Assembly (NCBI GenBank): GCA_028877265.1
Contig: JAPPGX010000002.1
Span: 1-44,067, forward strand
From: Acidobacteriota bacterium
GTDB lineage: Bacteria; Acidobacteriota; Vicinamibacteria; Marinacidobacterales; Marinacidobacteraceae
Direction of reading: 5' to 3'
Length of the DNA stretch: 44,067 bases
The translations under genes and the position numbers were made by a program. Shown in pieces: positions 1-6,258 of this stretch (positions are counted from its first letter, which is position 1; each line of letters begins with the position of its first letter). The notes under the pieces are model-generated. The model worked only from the letters and a program-made list of their open reading frames with translations. It did no database searches and had not been told where the DNA came from.

Positions 1-89
1 CGAAATCCTCACCCCCGCGCGAATCGAGAACCGGCGAACCCCGGGTTTCGTTATGTTCGGTTGACGGGGAGAAGACCGAAGCGCCGCCA

Positions 90-689
90 TTGGATTCCCC
101 CGTACAAATCTCCGATGCCCAACTCGTCAGCCAGTGCCTGTCCGGTCATGAGGACGGGTGGCGCTCGTTCGTGGACCGTTTCCGGATGCCGGTCTGGCAC
201 ATCGCCTATCGCTTCACGGCAACGCCGGACGATGCCGACGAACTCACCCAGGATGTCTTCATGCGGCTCGTGAACGTCTTGCCCAGCTATCGCCCGAGCG
301 GAGCGCTGGGCGCCTGGGTGCGCCAGGTGGCCACCAACGTGGCCATCGACGCCTACCGGCGCCGGCGGCGGACACCGGTCCTGCTGTCCGACGAGGAGAT
401 ACCGGAAGCTCCCGTGCCGGCCGCCTGGCAACCGGACGCGATCGCCGAACGGCGCGAGGAAGCCGCGCGGGTAAGAGAGCTTCTGGACCGGTTGCCGCCC
501 GAGTTGTCGGAGCCGCTCATCCTGCGCGACCTGATGGACTGCGACTATCCCGAGATCGGGGAGCGCCTGGCCATCCCGCTCGGGACCGTGAAGTCACGTA
601 TCCACCGGGCCCGCCGGACGCTCGCGCGGGCCCGGCGCGCCCTGGGCCGCGGTGGATCGGCCGGCGTCCGCGAAGGTGGTGACCATTGA
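90..689 (+). CDS. ECF-family RNA polymerase sigma factor
   Basis: A 199-residue sigma-70 family factor of the extracytoplasmic-function type, which would direct RNA polymerase to a small regulon. Region 2 spans about residues 15-95 and includes DDADELTQDVF and WVRQVATNVAIDAYRRRRR. Region 4 spans about 130-185 and includes LDRLPPELSEPLILRDL and the helix-turn-helix LGTVKSRIHRAR. There is no sigma-1 or sigma-3 region, as expected for ECF factors. The start is a TTG, the first that leaves a complete region 2. Its TGA overlaps the TTG of the next gene by four bases (TTGA), so the two are probably translationally coupled. The downstream membrane protein is in the place usually held by the cognate anti-sigma factor. 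The ECF subgroup was not determined. Confidence 0.93.
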   Translation: MDSPVQISDAQLVSQCLSGHEDGWRSFVDRFRMPVWHIAYRFTATPDDADELTQDVFMRLVNVLPSYRPSGALGAWVRQVATNVAIDAYRRRRRTPVLLSDEEIPEAPVPAAWQPDAIAERREEAARVRELLDRLPPELSEPLILRDLMDCDYPEIGERLAIPLGTVKSRIHRARRTLARARRALGRGGSAGVREGGDH

Positions 690-1288
690 CAGACACCCGT
701 TCGAAGGACCTCCGGGACCTGGTGTCCGCGCTCGCCGCCGGGGAGCTGGACCAGGCCGAGGCGCAGCGCGTGCGGGCCCGGCTGGCGGAAGATCCCGAAC
801 TCGCCGCCCTCTACGGTGAGATCCGGGCGGTGCGCCGGGGTCTCGCCGACTATGCCGGCGGCGCGGAAGCGCCGCCGGCGGACCTTCGGGACCGCATCCT
901 GGCCGCGACCCTGCCTTCGTTCCGCTCGCTCTACGTGCGGCGGACCCACTACTGGCCGACCTGGCTCGCCGCAGCCGCCGCGGCCGCCATGCTGTTGTTC
1001 TTCCAGCCTCCGCTCGTCCGGGGAGCGCTCGACTCGCTGCCCCGGGCATCGGACGGGGTCAGCAGCCTGCGGGCAGCCGCGAATCGTCATACGGATCGGG
1101 CGCTGGCCGAATTCGGTGTGCTCCGCGCCTCGGTTTCCTTCGCGCTGGAAGACCAGATGGACCAGTTGGGAGACCGGCTTCGGGATCTGGAACGGGCAAC
1201 CCGTCACCGTGACGAGCTGTTGTCCGCCCCCGAATCGGATTCCGGCCCGGCCCCCAGCACCGACCCGCAAGGAGAAGCCGCCCCATGA
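686..1288 (+). CDS. Putative anti-sigma factor, single-pass membrane protein
   Basis: A 200-residue protein, probably the membrane anti-sigma partner of the preceding ECF factor. The N-terminal part (about residues 5-75) resembles a small helical anti-sigma domain, with LVSALAAGELDQAEAQRV followed by RLAEDPELAALYGEI. It lacks the His-x3-Cys-x2-Cys zinc ligands of classic ZAS domains. One hydrophobic segment lies near residues 92-112 (WLAAAAAAAMLLFF). The remainder is helical, charged and probably extracytoplasmic, rich in Arg/Glu/Asp with a Pro/Ser-rich end. The TTG start overlaps the sigma-factor stop. The role is inferred from gene order and the helix-membrane-helix layout; a general zf-HC2-like regulator is the alternative. 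Confidence 0.7.
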   Translation: MTDTRSKDLRDLVSALAAGELDQAEAQRVRARLAEDPELAALYGEIRAVRRGLADYAGGAEAPPADLRDRILAATLPSFRSLYVRRTHYWPTWLAAAAAAAMLLFFQPPLVRGALDSLPRASDGVSSLRAAANRHTDRALAEFGVLRASVSFALEDQMDQLGDRLRDLERATRHRDELLSAPESDSGPAPSTDPQGEAAP

Positions 1289-1818
1289 ACCGTTCACCGG
1301 GACTCGCTGGAGTCCTTTCCGTGGTGTTCCCCGGCCTTGGTCATCTGTACGCCGGAGCCACGGCGCGCGGACTGGCGCTCGCCGGGGCGTTCATCGCCCT
1401 CCTCCAGGAAGAACTGGTCCCCTTCGTGCTCGCCGTCTGGATCTTCGGCATCGTGAACGCGATCCGGACCGCCGAGGAGATCGTGCGGGCGCACGCCGAA
1501 GGCCGGCCGGCAGCCGTCTCGCTGGATCGGCACTGGGCCACCGGACTCATGGCCGTTGGCGTGCTCGCGACCCTCGCGCTCATTCCCGACCTCGAGTGGG
1601 CGCTGAGGTTCTGGCCGCTGCTGCTCGTCTGGATCGGGTTCCGGCTCTATCAGGGACAGCCCGTGATACCCGGATCCGCCGGTGCGCCGGCGGGGGCTGC
1701 GGGAGCCGGCGCGCCGGCCGGACGACCGGAGACGGCGCCCGCCCCGGATCCGCCTCCCGCCCCACCCGCACCGGGGAACAATCCGCCTCCCGCCCGGACC
1801 GACGAGGAGGCGGACTAG
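1285..1818 (+). CDS. Small multi-pass membrane protein of the ECF operon
   Basis: A 177-residue integral membrane protein. The N-terminal pattern GLAGVLSVVFPGLGHLYAG is typical of TM2-like or DUF5683-like proteins (a glycine-proline-rich first helix followed by a short loop). Further hydrophobic stretches occur near residues 28-60 and 84-120. The last 50 residues are Ala/Pro/Gly-rich and probably disordered. Its ATG overlaps the preceding TGA (ATGA), placing it in the same transcript as the sigma/anti-sigma pair. No enzymatic motif is visible. Function unknown; an envelope-stress accessory role is inferred from context only. Confidence 0.72.
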   Translation: MNRSPGLAGVLSVVFPGLGHLYAGATARGLALAGAFIALLQEELVPFVLAVWIFGIVNAIRTAEEIVRAHAEGRPAAVSLDRHWATGLMAVGVLATLALIPDLEWALRFWPLLLVWIGFRLYQGQPVIPGSAGAPAGAAGAGAPAGRPETAPAPDPPPAPPAPGNNPPPARTDEEAD

Positions 1819-1819
1819 C

Positions 1820-2023
1820 ATGGCTCGCCAGGACAACTGGTCGGGACCGATCCTGATCGTCATCGGAATCGTGTTCCTGCTGTCCAACCTCGACCTCGTC
1901 GATCTCGGCGATCTCCTTCGTTTCTGGCCGCTCATCCTGATCGCGGTCGGCGCGCGGCTGGTGTTCCGGGACCGCGGCTCCGGTTCGGGATCGTCGTCCG
2001 GCCCCCCGCCGCCCCCTTCATGA
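1820..2023 (+). CDS. Small LiaI/LiaF-like transmembrane protein
   Basis: A 67-residue protein starting at the ATG one base after the previous stop. Two hydrophobic helices (about residues 9-24 and 36-50) flank the short loop SNLDLVDLGDLLRFWP, a pattern seen in LiaI-LiaF-like transmembrane regions (DUF5668 type), where FWPLILIAVG recurs. The C-terminus is a short Gly/Ser then Pro tail. The TGA overlaps the ATG of the next gene. The same FWPLLL-type helix pair recurs in both neighbours, so these proteins may share an ancestral membrane module. In Firmicutes such domains accompany cell-envelope stress systems; the role here is inferred. Confidence 0.7.
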   Translation: MARQDNWSGPILIVIGIVFLLSNLDLVDLGDLLRFWPLILIAVGARLVFRDRGSGSGSSSGPPPPPS

Positions 2024-3729
2024 CGGGTTCCGGACCTACGGAACACCCGCCGCGTTCCCGCAGTGGATGCGGCACCGCCTTCGGGGTCGGGCTGCTCGCG
2101 GTGGGCGGTCTGTTCCTCTGGGTCAACCTGACGGACACGCCGCTCGCCCTCCTGCTCCTCGACGCGCTGCCGCTCGCTGCCGTCTGGTGGCCGCTTCTCC
2201 TGGTAGCGTGGGGCGCCTCGAAGCTGGTCACGCGGCTGCGGACCGGGCGCGCCCGCCTCGGCTTCGGGGAGGTCTTGCTCCTGGCGTTGTTCGTCCTCGG
2301 CGGCACGATCTTCACGCTGGCCCAGCGCGCCATCGAGAGCCAGGGTCTGGAGCCCCGCGTGACGGAAGTACGGCGTCTGATCGAACAGCAATCGGGGTCG
2401 TTCCCCGTCCATGCATTCGTCACGGAAGAGTCCGTTTCCCTGTCGTCCGAGGGGGAGGTGGAGATCCGGATCTCGCTGCCCGCCGGCAACATCCGGGTGG
2501 AAGCGGCTTCCACCACCGGTCCTGAGGCCCCCGTACCCCCAGGTTCGGAGGCGGATGGCCAGGACGTTCCCGGCGAGGCGGGAATCGAGGGCCGGCTGCA
2601 GCTCGTGAAGCGCGTATGGGCCACCGACGAGGCGGCGGCCGCTGCCCGGGCCGAGGCCGTTCGGCTCCGGACCGGCCCCCTGGACCCCGGAACCCGCCAG
2701 TTCCCTGTCCGGGTCGAAGACTCCGGGACGTCCGAAGTGGCGCTCGAGCTGCTCGCCACCCTGCCTCCGGGAGTGCGGATCTCCGCCTTCACCGACGAAG
2801 GATGGGTGCGGGTGGACGGTCCGTTCGCCCGGGTGGAAGCCCGCACCAATGACGGTCCCGTCGAGGTCCGCGGCGCGGAAGGTCCCGTCTCGCTCACGGT
2901 GCGCAACGGAGCGGCGTGGGCCTCGGGGATCGAGGGCGCGCTCGCCATCGAGGCACGGCGCGCGTCCGTCGAAGTGGATGGAGTCGCGGGGACCGCCACG
3001 ATCGATGCGGAGGGCGCTCCGGTGTGGATCACGGCGGCGGCAGCTTCGGTAACGGTTCGCGGCCGAAACGCACCGGTGGCGGTCGAGGACTCGTTCGGCC
3101 CGATCGAGATCGAGACCCGGATCGCTCCCATCCGCCTGGAACGGATCGGCGGTTCCGCGGTGTTGCGTTCCGAGTTCGGCGACGTGGTGGCCATGTCCAT
3201 CGAGGGTCCGCTCGAGATCCGGACCGACTCCGCCGACCTCGAAGTACGGAGGGCGCGTTCCGGGGTGGATGTTCAGGCGGCCGGTGGATCGCTGGTTCTC
3301 GACGAGGTCGCGGGCGCGCTGACCGTGGCCAGCGGCCGCGGCGAGGTGCGGGCGTCGCGACTGTTCGGACCGGCGAGCTTCACGGGCGACGCCGGCGCCA
3401 TCACCGTCCGCGGTTTCGGGGACGCCCTGTCGGTCACGAGCGGAGACGCCGAGGTGGACGTCGCCACCGACGCACTCGGTGGCGAGGTCGGACTCACCAC
3501 CGAGCGCGGGGACGTCCGGCTGGCGCTTCCATCCACAGGCTCCTTCTCCCTATCCGCCGAGACCGACGGCGGCGACGTCGATAGCGAGTTCACCCTGGAG
3601 CGGCGCGAGGCGGAGGGGACGTCACGATGGGAAGGCCGCGCCGGGTCCGGCGCCGCGCGGGTCACGGTCTCGACCCGGGAAGGCGACATCACGCTGCGCG
3701 CGCATCCACCCGCGGGAGAAGCGCGGTGA
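2020..3729 (+). CDS. Membrane-anchored DUF4097-type beta-solenoid protein
   Basis: A 569-residue protein. Three hydrophobic helices occupy about residues 18-37, 44-66 and 81-100 (LiaF-like). From about residue 135 onward the protein is a long run of short beta-strands with repeating patterns such as VEVRGAEGPVSLTVRNG and DVRLALPSTGSFSL, typical of the DUF4097 putative-adhesin/beta-solenoid fold. In the best-known layout this fold follows LiaF-like helices. Cys is almost absent from the solenoid. The ATG overlaps the preceding stop, and its own TGA overlaps the next GTG. It is probably an envelope protein with the solenoid outside the cytoplasm, under control of the operon's sigma factor. The ligand is unknown. 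Confidence 0.8.
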   Translation: MTGSGPTEHPPRSRSGCGTAFGVGLLAVGGLFLWVNLTDTPLALLLLDALPLAAVWWPLLLVAWGASKLVTRLRTGRARLGFGEVLLLALFVLGGTIFTLAQRAIESQGLEPRVTEVRRLIEQQSGSFPVHAFVTEESVSLSSEGEVEIRISLPAGNIRVEAASTTGPEAPVPPGSEADGQDVPGEAGIEGRLQLVKRVWATDEAAAAARAEAVRLRTGPLDPGTRQFPVRVEDSGTSEVALELLATLPPGVRISAFTDEGWVRVDGPFARVEARTNDGPVEVRGAEGPVSLTVRNGAAWASGIEGALAIEARRASVEVDGVAGTATIDAEGAPVWITAAAASVTVRGRNAPVAVEDSFGPIEIETRIAPIRLERIGGSAVLRSEFGDVVAMSIEGPLEIRTDSADLEVRRARSGVDVQAAGGSLVLDEVAGALTVASGRGEVRASRLFGPASFTGDAGAITVRGFGDALSVTSGDAEVDVATDALGGEVGLTTERGDVRLALPSTGSFSLSAETDGGDVDSEFTLERREAEGTSRWEGRAGSGAARVTVSTREGDITLRAHPPAGEAR

Positions 3730-4646
3730 GGCGTTCCGTTCCCGCCCTCGTCGCCCTGCTGGTGGTGCCGGGCGCCTTGTCGTGGGGCTGTCTTCCCGGC
3801 GTCGATCAGACGTCCGTGGAGACGATCCGCCGGCCCGGAGCCCCCGAACTCGCGATCCGCCTCGATCGGGGTTCGGTGATCGTCCGGGAACACCTCGGCG
3901 CCGAGTTCGAGATCGAGGTCTGGCGAACCGCCCAGGCGCCTTCCCGGGAAGCCGCCCAGGCGGCGCTCGAGGCCCTCGTCGTCGATCTCGAAGGCGACCC
4001 GGATTCGGGTGCCCTGACCGTCACCGGCCGCAGCGCTACGGCCGGGACCTTTCGGCCGTGGGAAGAACTCGCTCTCAGCTTGAGGATCGCCGTCCCGCCG
4101 GGCACGGCAGTCGATGCCCGGACCGGTTCGGGGAGGATCGAACTGGAAGGCCTCACCGGCCCCGTCCGGGCGACATCCGCCTCCGGCCGCATCGCCGCCA
4201 ACGATCTCCGGTCGCCGGCGGGGACGGCGCCGGAACCGATCCGGCTGCGCACCGCGGAGGGCCGGATCGCGGCGCAGGGCCTCGAGGGGAGCGTCCGGGC
4301 CGAAAGCGGAGACGGGCGCATCGAGCTCGAGGGGCGACTTCAGGAGGTCACCGCGGTGACGAACGACGGGCGTATCGAGATCGACGTCCGGGGGGGCGGT
4401 CCCCCGCCGGCCGGAGAGTGGTTTCTGCGGACGGGCAGCGGCTCGGTGCGGCTCACCCTGCCCCGGATCACCGACGCCGTCGTGACGGCCGTGGGAAGGC
4501 CGACGTCGGATGACCGCCGCGATGTTTCCGACTGGCAACAGGAGGGGCCGCTGGCCCTCGCCACGCTGGGTGACGGGTCGGGACCCCGCATTCACCTCCG
4601 AACCGGTGACGGCTCCGTCCGGGTGAGGTTGGCCGGCCCGAACTGA
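3726..4646 (+). CDS. Exported DUF4097-type beta-solenoid lipoprotein candidate
   Basis: A 306-residue protein starting at a GTG that overlaps the previous stop (GTGA). The N-terminus is a signal sequence with the hydrophobic core VPALVALLVVPGALSWGC; the Cys near residue 22 could be lipidated, although Ser-Trp-Gly-Cys is a poor lipobox. The rest is a beta-solenoid of DUF4097 type with repeats such as GSGRIELEGLTGPVRATSASG and AEGRIAAQGLEG, about 20 residues each. It is the last gene of the six-gene ECF operon and a paralogue of the upstream solenoid. It faces purC tail to tail across 48 bp. Likely a periplasmic or outer-membrane-facing partner of the membrane-bound solenoid. Confidence 0.78.
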   Translation: MRRSVPALVALLVVPGALSWGCLPGVDQTSVETIRRPGAPELAIRLDRGSVIVREHLGAEFEIEVWRTAQAPSREAAQAALEALVVDLEGDPDSGALTVTGRSATAGTFRPWEELALSLRIAVPPGTAVDARTGSGRIELEGLTGPVRATSASGRIAANDLRSPAGTAPEPIRLRTAEGRIAAQGLEGSVRAESGDGRIELEGRLQEVTAVTNDGRIEIDVRGGGPPPAGEWFLRTGSGSVRLTLPRITDAVVTAVGRPTSDDRRDVSDWQQEGPLALATLGDGSGPRIHLRTGDGSVRVRLAGPN

Positions 4647-4694
4647 CCCGGGGGGGCGACCCGGTTCCGGCCCGGACTATCCCCGCCCGGCAGG

Positions 4695-5600
4695 TCAGTA
4701 GCGCGGAGCCGGCAGGGAGGAACCGGTGATCTGCCGGTAGGCGCTGAGGAAACGCTCGGTCGTCCCCCGCACGATGCGGTCGGGCAGGTGCGGCGCCGGC
4801 GGCTCCTTGTTCCAGTCGACCGTCTCCAGGTAGTCGCGGACGTACTGCTTGTCGAAGCTGGACTGGAGTTTCCCGGGCGCATAGTCGTCGGCGGGCCAGA
4901 ACCGCGAGGAGTCCGGGGTCAACACCTCGTCGATCACGTACAGCTTCCCGTCGTCGTCGTGTCCGAACTCGAACTTGGTGTCGGCGATGATGATGCCCCG
5001 CTCGGCGGCCCACTCCACCCCGCTCGCGTAGATCTCCCGGGAGATTTCGTGGAGGCGGGTGGTCAGCTCCCGGCCCAGCGCGTTCGCCATGAAATCCTCG
5101 CTCACGTTCTCGTCGTGACCGTCCTCGGCCTTCGTGGCGGGCGTGAAGAGGGGCTCGGGAAAACGCTCGGCGAGCTGCATCCCGCCCGGGAGCGAAATGC
5201 CGCACACGCTGCCTTCCCGCCCGTACTCCTTCCAGCCCGACCCGTAGAGGAACCCGCGCATCACGCACTCGAAGGGGATCGGGTTCAGCCGGCGCACCAG
5301 CATGGAACGGCCGTCGAGCATTCCCTTCGCCGGCGCCAGCACGCCGGGGTACTCGTCCACGTCGTCGGTGACCAGGTGATTGGGAACGATGTGCTCGGTC
5401 CGCCGGAGCCACCAGGCGCTCAGGCTGTTCAGCACCCGGCCCTTCTCCGGGATTCCCTCCGGGAGCACGACGTCGAAGGCCGAGACCCGATCCGTCGTCA
5501 CCAGCAGGAGCTGATCGCCGACGGCGTAGATGTCGCGGACCTTGCCGCGGGAACGGAGGGCGACACCCTCCAGAGAGGTCGTTAGAACTGCTTCGGCCAT
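4695..5600 (-). CDS. purC: Phosphoribosylaminoimidazole-succinocarboxamide synthase
   Basis: A 301-residue SAICAR synthetase, the purine pathway enzyme that ligates aspartate to CAIR using ATP. The nucleotide-binding N-terminus contains RGKVRDIYAVGDQLLLVTTD and SAFDVVLPEGIPEKG. Other signatures are ECVMRGFLYGSGWKEY near residues 95-110 and the substrate-site strand IIADTKFEFG with DEVLTPDSSRFW in the C-terminal half. The length fits the roughly 300-residue long form of PurC. It is the last gene of the minus-strand block, separated from pnp by about 660 bp of structured repeats. A TAGAAT -10-like box ends six bases before the ATG, so this gene may have its own promoter and a leaderless message. 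Confidence 0.96.
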   Translation of the reverse strand: MAEAVLTTSLEGVALRSRGKVRDIYAVGDQLLLVTTDRVSAFDVVLPEGIPEKGRVLNSLSAWWLRRTEHIVPNHLVTDDVDEYPGVLAPAKGMLDGRSMLVRRLNPIPFECVMRGFLYGSGWKEYGREGSVCGISLPGGMQLAERFPEPLFTPATKAEDGHDENVSEDFMANALGRELTTRLHEISREIYASGVEWAAERGIIIADTKFEFGHDDDGKLYVIDEVLTPDSSRFWPADDYAPGKLQSSFDKQYVRDYLETVDWNKEPPAPHLPDRIVRGTTERFLSAYRQITGSSLPAPRY

Positions 5601-5606
5601 CGGGGA

Positions 5607-5612
5607 ATTCTA
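5607..5612 (-). promoter_or_regulatory. -10-like box TAGAAT for purC
   Basis: On the minus strand TAGAAT is followed by six bases and then the purC ATG. Transcription normally starts about seven bases after a -10 box, which would place the start at the A of the ATG and give a leaderless message. No convincing -35 is visible and no Shine-Dalgarno fits between the box and the ATG. Confidence 0.45.
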
Positions 5613-5710
5613 CGGAGGAAGCGCGCGGAGAAAGTGACGAAAAACAGGCCGGGCGGCAGTCTGCCCCCGGCTCTGTCTGCGGCGCGCGTTTCGCCTCGCT
5701 CCAGCGGCGC

Positions 5711-5945
5711 CAGCCGCTGTTCCTTCCGAACGAGCGAAAGACGAAATGGCAGCGAACCTGGGGTTCGCTGCCGGCGCTTTCGGGGGAAAGTGTGAAAGGG
5801 GGTTACCCCCGTTCACCGTCGTAGCGCGGCGAAAGCAGCGCCCAGACGCCGGATGGTCTCCGGATGGGGCCCGTAAGGCAATCAAACCTGACGGCGCAGC
5901 CCCGTTCCTGATCGCGGCCCCATCCGGGGACCGCTCGACGGGGTC
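5711..5945. repeat. Structured intergenic repeat, family B, copy 1
   Basis: First of two related units in the 658-bp gap between pnp and purC (offset about 263 bp). It contains a perfect 11-bp stem with a 3-base loop (GGCAGCGAACC / GGTTCGCTGCC, 5748-5772) enclosed by CGAAAG / CTTTCG, then a G-run/C-run hairpin GTGAAAGGGGG / CCCCCGTTCAC with one mismatch. A long-range stem follows: GGTCTCCGGATGGGGCC (from about 5855) pairs with GGCCCCATCCGGGGACC (from about 5916). No convincing coding potential; the reading frames across it are low-complexity. Confidence 0.75.
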
Positions 5946-5973
5946 CCGGAGGCCGGCGCTCCGAGAACGCCGC

Positions 5974-6255
5974 CAGCCGCTGTTCGTTCCGAACGAGCGA
6001 AAAACGAAATGGCAGCGAACCTCGGGTTCGCTGCCGGCGTTTTCGGGGGAAAGTGTGAAAGGGGGTTACCCCCGTTCACAAAAAGGAAACGAACAAACCG
6101 GAACTCGCCGACGTGTGCATCAGCACACGAGGGAGTTTCGGTTTGCGGCGCGAAGCGCCGGGCGGTCTCCGGATGGGGCCCAAAAGGCAATCGGACCCGA
6201 CGGCGCAGCCCCGTTCCTGCCCGCGGCCCCATCCGGGGACCGCTCGACGGGGTCG
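5974..6255. repeat. Structured intergenic repeat, family B, copy 2
   Basis: Second unit, nearly identical to copy 1 through the first two hairpins. The outer pair of the first stem changes from CGAAAG/CTTTCG to CGAAAA/TTTTCG, a compensatory change. It carries an extra stem absent from copy 1: AAACCGGAACTCGCC (6095-6109) with GGGAGTTTCGGTTT (6131-6144), capped by the hairpin GTGTGC/GCACAC, followed by GGCGC-GAA-GCGCC (6147-6159). It ends in the same GGTCTCCGG long-range stem. The unit stops three bases before the pnp stop codon (TAG at 6259-6261 on the minus strand), so it forms the immediate pnp 3' end. Confidence 0.75.
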
Positions 6256-6258
6256 ACG

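Noticed and set aside
31..60. Auto-regulated ECF promoter upstream of the sigma gene
   Set aside because: GCGAACC and CGTTAT are present but only about nine bases apart, too close for a -35/-10 pair; the CCCGGG-centred palindrome there is imperfect.
4647..4694. Bidirectional terminator between the ECF operon and purC
   Set aside because: Only a 5-bp CCGGG/CCCGG stem with no T-run; too weak in this GC-rich background.
5610..6240. Small genes in the pnp-purC gap
   Set aside because: The frames are translations of repeats (similar peptides appear twice and in other gaps) and lack ribosome-binding sites or family likeness.
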